From: Flavobacteriaceae bacterium
Lineage (GTDB): Bacteria; Bacteroidota; Bacteroidia; Flavobacteriales; Flavobacteriaceae
Length of the DNA: 14,168 bases
Direction: 5' to 3'
NCBI GenBank assembly: GCA_013042825.1
Contig: JABDPL010000181.1
Coordinates: 1 to 14,168 of the forward strand
How positions within the stretch are numbered: the stretch's first letter is position 1; each line of letters opens with the position of its first letter. The translations under genes were made by a program, and so were the position numbers. The notes under the pieces are model-generated. The model was not told the origin of the DNA, ran no database searches, and saw only the letters and a program-made list of their open reading frames with translations. This document shows positions 1 to 7,174 of this stretch, piece by piece.

Positions 1-1373
1 GAGCCGGGCTCTGTGGCTCGATGCTTGCCTTGAGATTAGGCCAACGCGGATATCAGGTGAGGGTAATGGAAAAACGCCCCGACCTGAGATCGGTCGATAT
101 CAGTGCCGGCCGTTCTATAAATCTGGCCTTTTCAGATCGTGGGATGAAGGCTGTTACCCTAGTAGGACTCCAGGACAAGGTCAAGCCCTTGTGCATCCCG
201 ATGCATGGACGCATGCTTCATGACCGGCAAGGAAATACCAAAATGTCGAATTACAGCGGTCGAGACTTTGAATTCATAAATTCGATTTCAAGACAACATC
301 TTACCGCCCTCTTGATGGATGAGGCCGAAAAATTGAGCAATGTCACTATCGAATTCAATAAAGAATGTACAGATGTCGATTTTGAGAAAAAACGAACATC
401 CTTCTATTGCAAAGAATTAAAAGTGGAACTTGTAATTGAATCCGATGTGATCATTGGAGCCGATGGTGCCGGTTCTGCTTTGAGAAAGAGTTATTATCTC
501 TCAAGAAAATTCCTCTTTAGCTTTTCTCAGAACTTTCTCAGTCATGGTTACAAGGAACTTACGATCTTACCCGATGATAAGGGGGAGTTCAAAACCGATA
601 AGAATGCATTGCATATATGGCCGCGGGGAGATTATATGCTTATAGCACTACCCAATCTCGATGGTAGTTTTACGGTTACCCTGTTCCTGAGTTATTCCGA
701 AGGCGATTATAATTTTGACATGTTAACCGAACCTGAGGCGGTCATGGATTTCTTCCGAAATGAATTCCCCGATGCTCTCGCACTCATGCCACATATAGTC
801 GAAGAATTCTTTGAGAATCCTACAGCACCATTGGGAATGGTGAAATGTTCACCCTGGCATTACCAGGGAAATTCCCTGCTCATAGGCGACGCAGCTCACG
901 CTATTGTCCCGTTTTACGGACAGGGGATGAATGCTTCATTTGAAGACGTCGTTGTTCTCGATCATTTCATCGGGCAACATGAAGGGAATTGGGAAGCGAT
1001 CTTTAAAGCTTATGAAAACGAACGGAAAAAAGATACCGATGCCATAGCAGACCTGGCCATTGATAATTTCTATGAAATGAGAGATCATGTAGCAAGTGAT
1101 ATATTTCAGAAGAAAAGAGAACTCGAGATGGCATTAGAAAGCCGATTTCCCGATGAATACTCCTCGAAGTATTCCCTGGTAACTTTTAATGAGAATATTG
1201 GATATCGTGATGCCATGGTTCGTGGAAGGGCGCAGGACAAGGCCATACTGAATATGATAGCCGATGGTGAGATCAACCTCAATGATAATATGAGAGCCAT
1301 ACTCGATAAGATTGTTAAATCAACTGAAGATATTTTAGAAGATGATCGCGTTGCTAGGACTATGCGACTTTAA
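1..1373 (+). CDS. kmo: kynurenine 3-monooxygenase (5' partial)
   Basis: FAD-dependent aromatic hydroxylase converting L-kynurenine to 3-hydroxykynurenine with NADPH and O2. The frame is open to the window edge. The first full codon is at base 3 and reads AGLCGS directly before the ATG at 21, so that ATG is internal: it would split the GxGxxG FAD-binding loop, and only a short N-terminus is missing. Counting from the Met at 21, visible marks are the RSINLAFSDRG block (31-41) typical of this enzyme, the second FAD motif GADGAGS (146-152), and GDAAHAIVPFYGQGMN (289-304), which binds the flavin ribityl/pyrophosphate. The tail has no obvious membrane anchor, unlike the mitochondrial enzyme, so a soluble cytoplasmic protein is inferred. 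It leads the kynurenine gene run, and ten bases separate its stop from the RidA gene. Confidence 0.93.
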   Translation, partial: AGLCGSMLALRLGQRGYQVRVMEKRPDLRSVDISAGRSINLAFSDRGMKAVTLVGLQDKVKPLCIPMHGRMLHDRQGNTKMSNYSGRDFEFINSISRQHLTALLMDEAEKLSNVTIEFNKECTDVDFEKKRTSFYCKELKVELVIESDVIIGADGAGSALRKSYYLSRKFLFSFSQNFLSHGYKELTILPDDKGEFKTDKNALHIWPRGDYMLIALPNLDGSFTVTLFLSYSEGDYNFDMLTEPEAVMDFFRNEFPDALALMPHIVEEFFENPTAPLGMVKCSPWHYQGNSLLIGDAAHAIVPFYGQGMNASFEDVVVLDHFIGQHEGNWEAIFKAYENERKKDTDAIADLAIDNFYEMRDHVASDIFQKKRELEMALESRFPDEYSSKYSLVTFNENIGYRDAMVRGRAQDKAILNMIADGEINLNDNMRAILDKIVKSTEDILEDDRVARTMRL

Positions 1374-1383
1374 ATACTGAATT

Positions 1384-1791
1384 ATGAATGAATCGAAAGT
1401 AACACCAAGGGGGGCATACCCTCATACAAAGCGGGCCGGTGATTTTATTTTTGTCTCAGGGACAAGCTCCAGGCGTGCAGATAACACAATTGCTGGCGCT
1501 GAAGCGGTTGACAGTATGGGTACAAAACGTTTGGATATCAAGGTGCAAACCCGTGAAGTACTGAGGAACATCGAAAGAAACCTGAAAAATGCAGGGGCAT
1601 CATTAGATGATGTGGTTGACGTTACCTCGTTTTTAGTCAATATGAATGATTTTTCTGGATATAATGAGGCCTATGCCGAATTTTTCAATGCGGAAAACGG
1701 GCCGGCGAGAACAACTGTGGCTGTTCATCAGTTACCACATCCTGATTTGGTAGTTGAAATAAAGGTGATGGCCTACAAGAAGACATCATGA
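1384..1791 (+). CDS. RidA/YjgF-family protein, probable 2-aminomuconate deaminase
   Basis: A 135-residue Rid-family protein. The conserved arginine lies in GPARTTVAV (R109) and the C-terminal family signature in VEIKVMA (124-130, with E125). Plain RidA hydrolyses reactive enamines and imines. In bacterial 3-hydroxyanthranilate degradation clusters, a member of this family removes the amino group of 2-aminomuconate, giving 4-oxalocrotonate and ammonia. I assign that role by context: the next gene is the dehydrogenase that makes 2-aminomuconate, and its ATG overlaps this stop as ATGA (1788-1791), suggesting translational coupling and matched production. Family membership is near certain. The deaminase role is inferred, and a general enamine-scavenging job is the alternative. 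It is probably a cytoplasmic trimer, as in the family. Confidence 0.85.
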   Translation: MNESKVTPRGAYPHTKRAGDFIFVSGTSSRRADNTIAGAEAVDSMGTKRLDIKVQTREVLRNIERNLKNAGASLDDVVDVTSFLVNMNDFSGYNEAYAEFFNAENGPARTTVAVHQLPHPDLVVEIKVMAYKKTS

Positions 1792-3227
1792 TCATACAAA
1801 ACTTTATAAATGGCCAGTATGTGGACCCCATCGCTGATGGATGGATCGATAATTACTGCCCTGCGGATGGTGAAGTCTACGGGAAAATCCCCGATTCTTC
1901 CGCTGACGATGTGGAGGTAGCCTATATCGCTGCCCGGTCGGCTTTTAAGTCCTGGTCAATCCTTCCCGTGGAAGAACGCAGTAAGATATTACTGCGACTG
2001 GCCGATTTAATAGAAGACAATCTGGAGCGACTGGCAGAAGCAGAAAGTGAAGATAACGGTAAGCCCGTGAAACTAGCCAAAACGGTAGATATTCCCCGGG
2101 CGGCACAGAATTTCAGATTCTTCGCACATGCCATTACCCAATTTTCAAGCGAAAGCCATGAAACGGTTGGCCTTGATGCCATAAATTATACCTTAAGACA
2201 ACCCATTGGTGTTGTGGGCTGCATTTCACCATGGAACCTCCCACTCTATTTATTCACATGGAAAATAGCACCTGCCATTGCTGCGGGAAACTGTGTCGTA
2301 GCTAAACCAAGCGAGATAACGCCTCTTACCGCTCATATGCTCGGTGAGCTATGCGACAAAGCAGGCCTGCCCAGCGGTGTGCTGAATATAGTTCATGGCT
2401 ATGGACATAAAGCAGGCCAGGCCATTGTTGAACATCCCGATATCAAAGCTATATCCTTTACCGGAGGAACACAAACCGGGGCAAAGATCGCCAGTGCTGC
2501 AGCTCCTTTATTCAAAAAACTTTCTCTTGAACTCGGTGGGAAAAATCCCAATATAATTTTCGCTGATTGCGATTATAAAAACATGCTGGAAACGACCCTG
2601 AGGTCGTCATTCGCTAACCAAGGTCAGATTTGTCTCTGCGGAAGCAGGATCTTTATTGAACAAGACCTTTATGAACAGTTCAAGATTGATTTTGTCGATC
2701 GCGTCGAAAACCTTCAAATCGGTCATCCCAATGACGAAAATACAGATATAGGGGCATTGGTTTCCAGTGATCACTTAGACAAGGTGCTTGACTATATCGA
2801 GATTGCCAAGGAAGAAGGTGGTAAGCTGCTCTGTGGAGGCGAACGTGTTATAATCAAAGGTTTTGATCAGGGTTATTATATGTCTCCTGCAGTGATCGAG
2901 GTTAGTACTGACGAATGCCGGGCAAATCGTGAGGAGATCTTTGGGCCGGTGGTTACAATAATGCCTTTCAAGTCTGAAGAGGAGGTACTGAATATTGCTA
3001 ATAAGGTCGACTACGGCCTATCGGCAACAATCTGGACTAATGACCTGAATCGTACCATGCGCATGAGCCATGCTATACATTGTGGAATTGTCTGGGTGAA
3101 TACATGGATGTTGCGCGACCTGCGTACACCTTTTGGCGGAATAAAAAATTCAGGCGTAGGTCGGGAAGGCGGATTTGAGGTTCTGAGATTCTTTACCGAA
3201 CCCAAAAACGTTTGTATCAAATATTAA
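1788..3227 (+). CDS. 2-aminomuconate 6-semialdehyde dehydrogenase (ALDH8-like)
   Basis: NAD-dependent aldehyde dehydrogenase of 479 residues, close to the usual length of the aminomuconate/hydroxymuconate semialdehyde group. Visible landmarks are N150 in SPWNLP (oxyanion-hole Asn), SFTGGTQTG (223-231) of the Rossmann fold, general base E248 in LELGGKNP, catalytic C282 in NQGQICLCGSR, EEIFGPVV (382-389), and PFGGIKNSGVGREGG (448-462). The NQGQxCLCGSR form of the active-site loop is the version I associate with the aminomuconate/hydroxymuconate semialdehyde dehydrogenases. It would oxidise the unstable 2-aminomuconate semialdehyde released by ACMS decarboxylase before it cyclises to picolinate. 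Its start overlaps the RidA stop by four bases. Substrate is assigned from neighbours; 2-hydroxymuconic semialdehyde or betaine-aldehyde-type substrates are less likely here. Confidence 0.88.
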   Translation: MIIQNFINGQYVDPIADGWIDNYCPADGEVYGKIPDSSADDVEVAYIAARSAFKSWSILPVEERSKILLRLADLIEDNLERLAEAESEDNGKPVKLAKTVDIPRAAQNFRFFAHAITQFSSESHETVGLDAINYTLRQPIGVVGCISPWNLPLYLFTWKIAPAIAAGNCVVAKPSEITPLTAHMLGELCDKAGLPSGVLNIVHGYGHKAGQAIVEHPDIKAISFTGGTQTGAKIASAAAPLFKKLSLELGGKNPNIIFADCDYKNMLETTLRSSFANQGQICLCGSRIFIEQDLYEQFKIDFVDRVENLQIGHPNDENTDIGALVSSDHLDKVLDYIEIAKEEGGKLLCGGERVIIKGFDQGYYMSPAVIEVSTDECRANREEIFGPVVTIMPFKSEEEVLNIANKVDYGLSATIWTNDLNRTMRMSHAIHCGIVWVNTWMLRDLRTPFGGIKNSGVGREGGFEVLRFFTEPKNVCIKY

Positions 3228-3249
3228 GTCAACCAAATATGATCAAGTC

Positions 3250-4014
3250 ATGAAATTAAAAGGAAAAATTGCCGTGATCACTGGAGGAAGCCGCGGTCTC
3301 GGACGAAATACCGCCCTTCATCTTGCCGATGCCGGATCTGATATCATATTTACATATTATAGGAATGAAGCAGCGGCAGATTCAACAGTGGCTGATATAA
3401 CCGAAAAAGGACAGAAGGCCTTTGCTCTTCAACTAGACACCAGGAAGATCGAAGACTTCCATACATTTAAGGATAAACTCAGGAATTGCCTGAAGGAAAA
3501 CTTTGGAAGGGACAGTTTTGATTTTCTGGTAAATAATGCCGGATTTGGCCGGGAAGGCATGATTACCGATGTAACCGAAGAAGATTTCGATGATTTATTG
3601 AATGTACACTTTAAAGGTGTATTCTTCCTTACACAAAAACTATTGGATTCCATTTCGGATGGTGGCAGGATCATTAATGTATCAAGTGGATTGGCAAGGT
3701 TTTCAATTCCGGGCTATGCTGCTTATGCCTGTATGAAGGGTGCGGTTGAGGTCTTTACCAGGTATCTGGCCAAGGAATTGGGGCCTAGAAAAATAACGGT
3801 CAATACGCTGGCGCCGGGAGCCGTTAACACCGATTTCAATAAAGAAAACTTTGAAGCCATGCCCAAGGTGGTCGAATTTATCGCTTCGCAAACAGCCCTG
3901 GGAAGAGTCGGTGAAAGTGATGATATCGGTGGGGCTATAACCAGTCTCTGTCTTGATGAAATGGCCTGGGTAAACGGGCAACGTATAGAGGCATCCGGAG
4001 GCATGTTCACTTAA
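3250..4014 (+). CDS. short-chain dehydrogenase/reductase, classical type (substrate unknown)
   Basis: Cytoplasmic classical SDR of 254 residues with all expected elements: nucleotide-binding TGGSRGLG (11-18), NNAG (95-98), catalytic S146, Y159 and K163 in the YxxxK arrangement, APGAVNTD (188-195), and the C-terminal region ending in GQRIEASGG (243-251). The TYYRNE segment after strand 2 (35-40), with Arg and no acidic residue at the strand end, suggests NADP(H), a weak inference. It starts 22 bases after the aldehyde dehydrogenase and 9 bases before a second SDR, so co-transcription with the kynurenine genes is likely. No SDR step is recognised in the standard 3-hydroxyanthranilate route, so substrate and direction are unknown. 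Automated annotation would probably call it a FabG-like 3-oxoacyl reductase, which the context does not support. Confidence 0.88.
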   Translation: MKLKGKIAVITGGSRGLGRNTALHLADAGSDIIFTYYRNEAAADSTVADITEKGQKAFALQLDTRKIEDFHTFKDKLRNCLKENFGRDSFDFLVNNAGFGREGMITDVTEEDFDDLLNVHFKGVFFLTQKLLDSISDGGRIINVSSGLARFSIPGYAAYACMKGAVEVFTRYLAKELGPRKITVNTLAPGAVNTDFNKENFEAMPKVVEFIASQTALGRVGESDDIGGAITSLCLDEMAWVNGQRIEASGGMFT

Positions 4015-4023
4015 TCGATTGAT

Positions 4024-4806
4024 ATGGATCTAAAATTGAATGGAAAAAGAGCCTTGGTTTGCGGAAGCACCCAGGGTATTGGAAAAGCTGCAGCCATTGT
4101 TCTGGCCAACGAAGGTGTTCAAATTACCTTGATGGCGAGGAATGAGGAAAAATTAAAGGCAGTTGTAAAGGAATTACCGGGTTCTCATTCCCACGATTAC
4201 ATAGTAGCTGATTTTTTGGAACCGGCTAAACTTCGTAGCTCAATTCAGTCTTATCTGGAAATAGAGCCTGGCTTTCATCTCCTGATAAACAATACAGGAG
4301 GCCCACGTAGTGGCCAGATTATAGATGCTTCACTCGACGAATTCCGCAAGGCATTTAATCAGCATCTTATATGCAATCATGTACTCGCTCAGGAATTGGT
4401 GCCTTATATGAAGGCTGAAGGATTCGGACGAATAATCAATGTAATTTCAACCTCGGTTAAAGAACCGATTCCAGGGCTTGGTGTTAGCAATACCATTAGA
4501 AATGCAGTAGCCAACTGGAGCAAAACCTTAGCGGGTGAATTGGGGTCATACAATATCACGGTGAATAATGTACTCCCCGGATTCACCGAAACCGAAAGGC
4601 TTAACGAGATCATAGCGATAAAGGCAGAGCGCGAAGGCAAGAGCATCGACCAAATGACTGAGATCATGAAGAATTATACCCCGGCGAAGCGGTTTGCCAA
4701 GCCTGGAGAGACGGCCATGGCAATTGCCTTTCTTGCCAGTGAACAGGCCGCTTATATCAACGGAATTAATTTACCGGTAGATGGTGGTCGAACAAAATCT
4801 TTGTAA
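4024..4806 (+). CDS. atypical SDR lacking the YxxxK catalytic pair
   Basis: SDR-fold protein of 260 residues. The cofactor loop CGSTQGIG (13-20) and NNTGGP (89-94) are present, and the Ser of the catalytic set aligns at S142. Aligning it to the preceding SDR through the shared stretch after the active site (AV...LA.ELG...ITVN) places S155 where the Tyr should be and R159 where the Lys should be, in GVSNTIRNAV. The canonical proton-relay residues are therefore absent. The surrounding PIPGLG/SN pattern looks like an established SDR subgroup, not random decay, and the frame is fully intact. LARNEEK (37-43) after strand 2 suggests NADP(H) binding. It may be a reductase with another proton donor, or a ligand-binding partner of the upstream SDR. 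Substrate is unknown. Spacing (9 bases before it, 21 after it) places it in the same operon. Confidence 0.85.
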   Translation: MDLKLNGKRALVCGSTQGIGKAAAIVLANEGVQITLMARNEEKLKAVVKELPGSHSHDYIVADFLEPAKLRSSIQSYLEIEPGFHLLINNTGGPRSGQIIDASLDEFRKAFNQHLICNHVLAQELVPYMKAEGFGRIINVISTSVKEPIPGLGVSNTIRNAVANWSKTLAGELGSYNITVNNVLPGFTETERLNEIIAIKAEREGKSIDQMTEIMKNYTPAKRFAKPGETAMAIAFLASEQAAYINGINLPVDGGRTKSL

Positions 4807-4827
4807 CTTTAAAACAAACTGAATTCA

Positions 4828-5370
4828 ATGGATATGAGTAAAATCGTTTCGCCAGTAAATTTCAAGGAATGGATTGAGGAAAACAGGCATTTATTAAAAC
4901 CGCCTGTGGGGAATAAAGTGGTTTGGAAGGATAGTGATTTTATCGTTATGGTGGTAGGCGGTCCAAATAATCGTAAAGACTATCATTATAATGAGACGCC
5001 CGAATTCTTTTATCAGATCGAAGGTGATATAGTCCTTAAAATCATCGATAAGGGTACTCCTAAAGACGTGCACATCAGGGAAGGGGATATATTTTTGTTA
5101 CCACCTAAGGTTCCGCATTCCCCGCAGCGTGGAGCTAATACCGTTGGACTGGTGATAGAATATAGGCGTCCAAAGGGTGTTGATGATGCCTTGATATGGT
5201 TTTGTGAGTCATGTGTGACCAAACTATATGCAGAGGATTTTACGCTGAAAAATATCGAGACCGACATGCCTAAAATATTCGATAACTATTACAGCGATAT
5301 CGACAAAAGAACCTGCCCGAATTGCGGCGCCATAATGGCTCCCCCTGAAAGGGTGAAATCAGAGGACTGA
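4828..5370 (+). CDS. nbaC: 3-hydroxyanthranilate 3,4-dioxygenase
   Basis: Non-haem Fe(II) extradiol-type ring-cleaving enzyme that opens 3-hydroxyanthranilate to 2-amino-3-carboxymuconate 6-semialdehyde (ACMS). At 180 residues it has the short bacterial length. The cupin iron ligands are H53, E59 and H97. The substrate-contacting R49, R101 and E111 are in the expected places within NNRKDYHYNETPEFF, PHSPQRG and IEYRR. A C-terminal rubredoxin-like second metal site is formed by CESC (126-129) and CPNC (163-166), a feature of bacterial and fungal forms. Two start codons compete, Met1 (4828) and Met3 (4834); I kept the first. It is followed after four bases by the ACMS decarboxylase frame, the next enzyme in the pathway. 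ACMS not decarboxylated cyclises spontaneously to quinolinate. Confidence 0.95.
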   Translation: MDMSKIVSPVNFKEWIEENRHLLKPPVGNKVVWKDSDFIVMVVGGPNNRKDYHYNETPEFFYQIEGDIVLKIIDKGTPKDVHIREGDIFLLPPKVPHSPQRGANTVGLVIEYRRPKGVDDALIWFCESCVTKLYAEDFTLKNIETDMPKIFDNYYSDIDKRTCPNCGAIMAPPERVKSED

Positions 5371-5374
5371 TCAT

Positions 5375-6457
5375 ATGGAACGCAAACTGCGTATAAACGG
5401 TCATTCTCATCTGCTTCCCTATCCGGAAGAGATTCCCCAGTATATGAAGGATAAAGGGATCTTCTGGGTTGATAAGGATCGGAAATTCATGCTTCAAAAA
5501 GACTGGTAACGACCGGTTACCGACTCCAGTTTCTTTCTTACGGAAAAATTAGAATGGATGGATCGATTCAACATTGACCATGCTGTTGTTCTGAATCTCT
5601 CTCAACTCTACGGTAATGGTTTACGTGTTGAAGAAATGAAACAGGCCTTGCGATTTCAAAATGACTTCAACGCCAGGATTCAACAGAATTATCCCAATAA
5701 ATTCACCTGTGGCTTCGTGGTACACCCTGGATTCGTGAGAGGGGCCTGTTGGGAAATTGAACGATGTGTGGAAGAACTGGGCATGCAGCTACTATGCCTT
5801 CCAACCCACTATATGGATACCATCGGCACCTGGAGATGCATATTCGATGAGGAGAATGAACCCCTATTCGAATTGGCGAGCAAATATAATCTGGCGGTTG
5901 AGATTCATCCTTATGATGGCGAGAAGTTTATTAAACTGGAAAATACAGCCTGGCGTTTTCATTTGATCTGGATGCTCGCTCAATGTGCAGATGCCTATCA
6001 TTTCCTTACGCTAAGTGGTTACCAGGATAAATTTCCAAACATGCGTGTTTGTTTTGCACATGGTGGACAATTGGCTCAGATCAATCTTGGAAGAAGGATT
6101 CAGGGCTTTGACGGCCGACCCGACCTTTTCGAAGGCATGCAGCATCCGAGAAAGGCCGTAGGCCATAGAAATATTTTCTTCGATACCCTTGTTCATGATA
6201 CCGGTTCATTAAAACTACTTATTGAAAACCAAGGTTCAAAACAGGTGATTATGGGACTTGATGACCCTTATCCCCTGGGTGAAATGGAAAGCGAAAAACA
6301 GTCCTCTTATCCAGGAAAGATTCTTGATCTGGCCATGGAGCGTGATATTCTCACACAAAACGAATGTGATGATATCTGGGACGCTAATGTGCTGCAGTGG
6401 TTATTTGGCGATGATGAGGAATCAAAGAAAAAATTGAAAAATCGAATACTTAATTGA
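5375..6457 (+). pseudogene. nbaD: 2-amino-3-carboxymuconate 6-semialdehyde decarboxylase (ACMSD), interrupted by an in-frame stop
   Basis: Amidohydrolase-superfamily zinc decarboxylase that turns ACMS into 2-aminomuconate semialdehyde. The full frame runs from ATG 5375, four bases after the dioxygenase stop, to TGA 6455-6457. It spans 360 codons, but codon 45 (5507-5509) is TAA. Family residues lie on both sides: zinc ligands H10 and H12 in NGHSHLLP before the stop, and H178 (EIHPYD), H229 (FAHGG) and D296 (GLDDPYPLGE) after it. There is no frame change, since the reading resumes in register as RPVTDSSFFL. The only downstream start in frame is ATG 5558 (codon 62), giving a 299-residue product without the HxH pair and therefore presumably inactive. 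Possible causes are a recent nonsense substitution (one step from Ser, Gln, Lys, Glu, Leu or Tyr codons), a sequencing error, or readthrough. Family identity is strong. Confidence 0.88.
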
Positions 6458-7098
6458 TGAATTTTCTACCAGACGAAATAGATAACTACGTAGTGGCACA
6501 CAGCCAGGACGAACCAAAATTACTACAGGAACTGAATCGTGAAACCAACCAGAAAGTTTTGCAGCCCAGGATGCTGAGCGGTCATTACCAGGGCAGGGTT
6601 CTCAGCATGCTTTCCAAACTGATCCGACCGAAAACCATATTGGAAATAGGCACATATACGGGTTACTCTGCACTATGCCTGGCCGAAGGCATGGATCCGG
6701 ATGGCGTGTTGCATACTATAGATATGAATGAGGAGCTTTTCGATATTCAGCGGCGTTTTTTTGACCGTTCCAAGCACGGCAGTTCCATCGTTCAGCATAT
6801 CGGAAATGCACTGGAGATAATCCCTAAACTGGATGCACCTTTCGATCTTATCTTTATGGATGCCGATAAGGAGAATTACTGCAACTATTTTGAACTCGTA
6901 GTCGACAAACTCAATTCGGGTGGTGTTTTACTGTCCGATAATGTCTTATGGAGCGGAAAAGTTCTCGAGGAGATCGAGCCTGATGACGAAGCTACTGCGG
7001 CCCTTGTAAAATACAATGATTTGCTTTATAACGACAGTCGAATCGAGACTGTCATTCTTCCTATTCGGGATGGGTTGACCATCAGCAGAAAAAAATAA
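6457..7098 (+). CDS. class I SAM-dependent O-methyltransferase, COMT-like
   Basis: A 213-residue methyltransferase of the catechol/caffeoyl-CoA O-methyltransferase type. It shows SAM motif I LEIGTYTGYSA (62-72), an acidic residue after strand 2 (TIDMNEE, D89), the metal-binding D135 in FMDADKENY, and the D161-N162 pair in SDNVLWSGKV. All point to a Mg-dependent methyltransferase acting on vicinal hydroxyls or a similar chelating group. I chose ATG 6457, which overlaps the ACMSD stop as TGATG; a TTG at 6454 would add one residue. It is the last gene of the run. Its substrate is unknown. Ortho-aminophenols of this pathway (3-hydroxykynurenine, 3-hydroxyanthranilate) are conceivable, but the gene could equally be an unrelated neighbour. 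Confidence 0.88.
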   Translation: MNFLPDEIDNYVVAHSQDEPKLLQELNRETNQKVLQPRMLSGHYQGRVLSMLSKLIRPKTILEIGTYTGYSALCLAEGMDPDGVLHTIDMNEELFDIQRRFFDRSKHGSSIVQHIGNALEIIPKLDAPFDLIFMDADKENYCNYFELVVDKLNSGGVLLSDNVLWSGKVLEEIEPDDEATAALVKYNDLLYNDSRIETVILPIRDGLTISRKK

Positions 7099-7119
7099 AG
7101 CCCCGTTTACACAGGGCTT
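7089..7119 (-). terminator. terminator hairpin between convergent genes
   Basis: A six-base stem AAGCCC (7098-7103) pairs with GGGCTT (7114-7119) around a ten-base loop. Read on the minus strand it is followed by TTTATTTTTTT, a good intrinsic terminator for the sensor kinase gene. On the plus strand it begins at the methyltransferase stop codon, but what follows is only loosely T-rich (TATTGGTTTTAATTT), so termination of the kynurenine run is plausible but weaker. Confidence 0.65.
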
Positions 7120-7174
7120 CATCGTATTGGTTTTAATTTAAGTACTGGGAATCTTAGCAGATCTTGGTATTAAA

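Noticed and set aside
21..23. ATG at 21 as the true start of kynurenine 3-monooxygenase.
   Set aside because: The frame is open to the window edge and encodes AGLCGS just before it, the second half of the FAD-binding GxGxxG loop, so the start lies outside the window.
3703..4010. Long open frames on the minus strand inside the first SDR gene.
   Set aside because: They have no recognisable protein features and lie wholly opposite a well-supported gene, so they are shadows of its codon pattern.
5558..6457. Treating the frame from ATG 5558 as a complete 299-residue amidohydrolase.
   Set aside because: The same frame continues upstream to ATG 5375 as recognisable ACMSD sequence with the HxH metal motif, interrupted only by one TAA. 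The shorter product would lack two zinc ligands.
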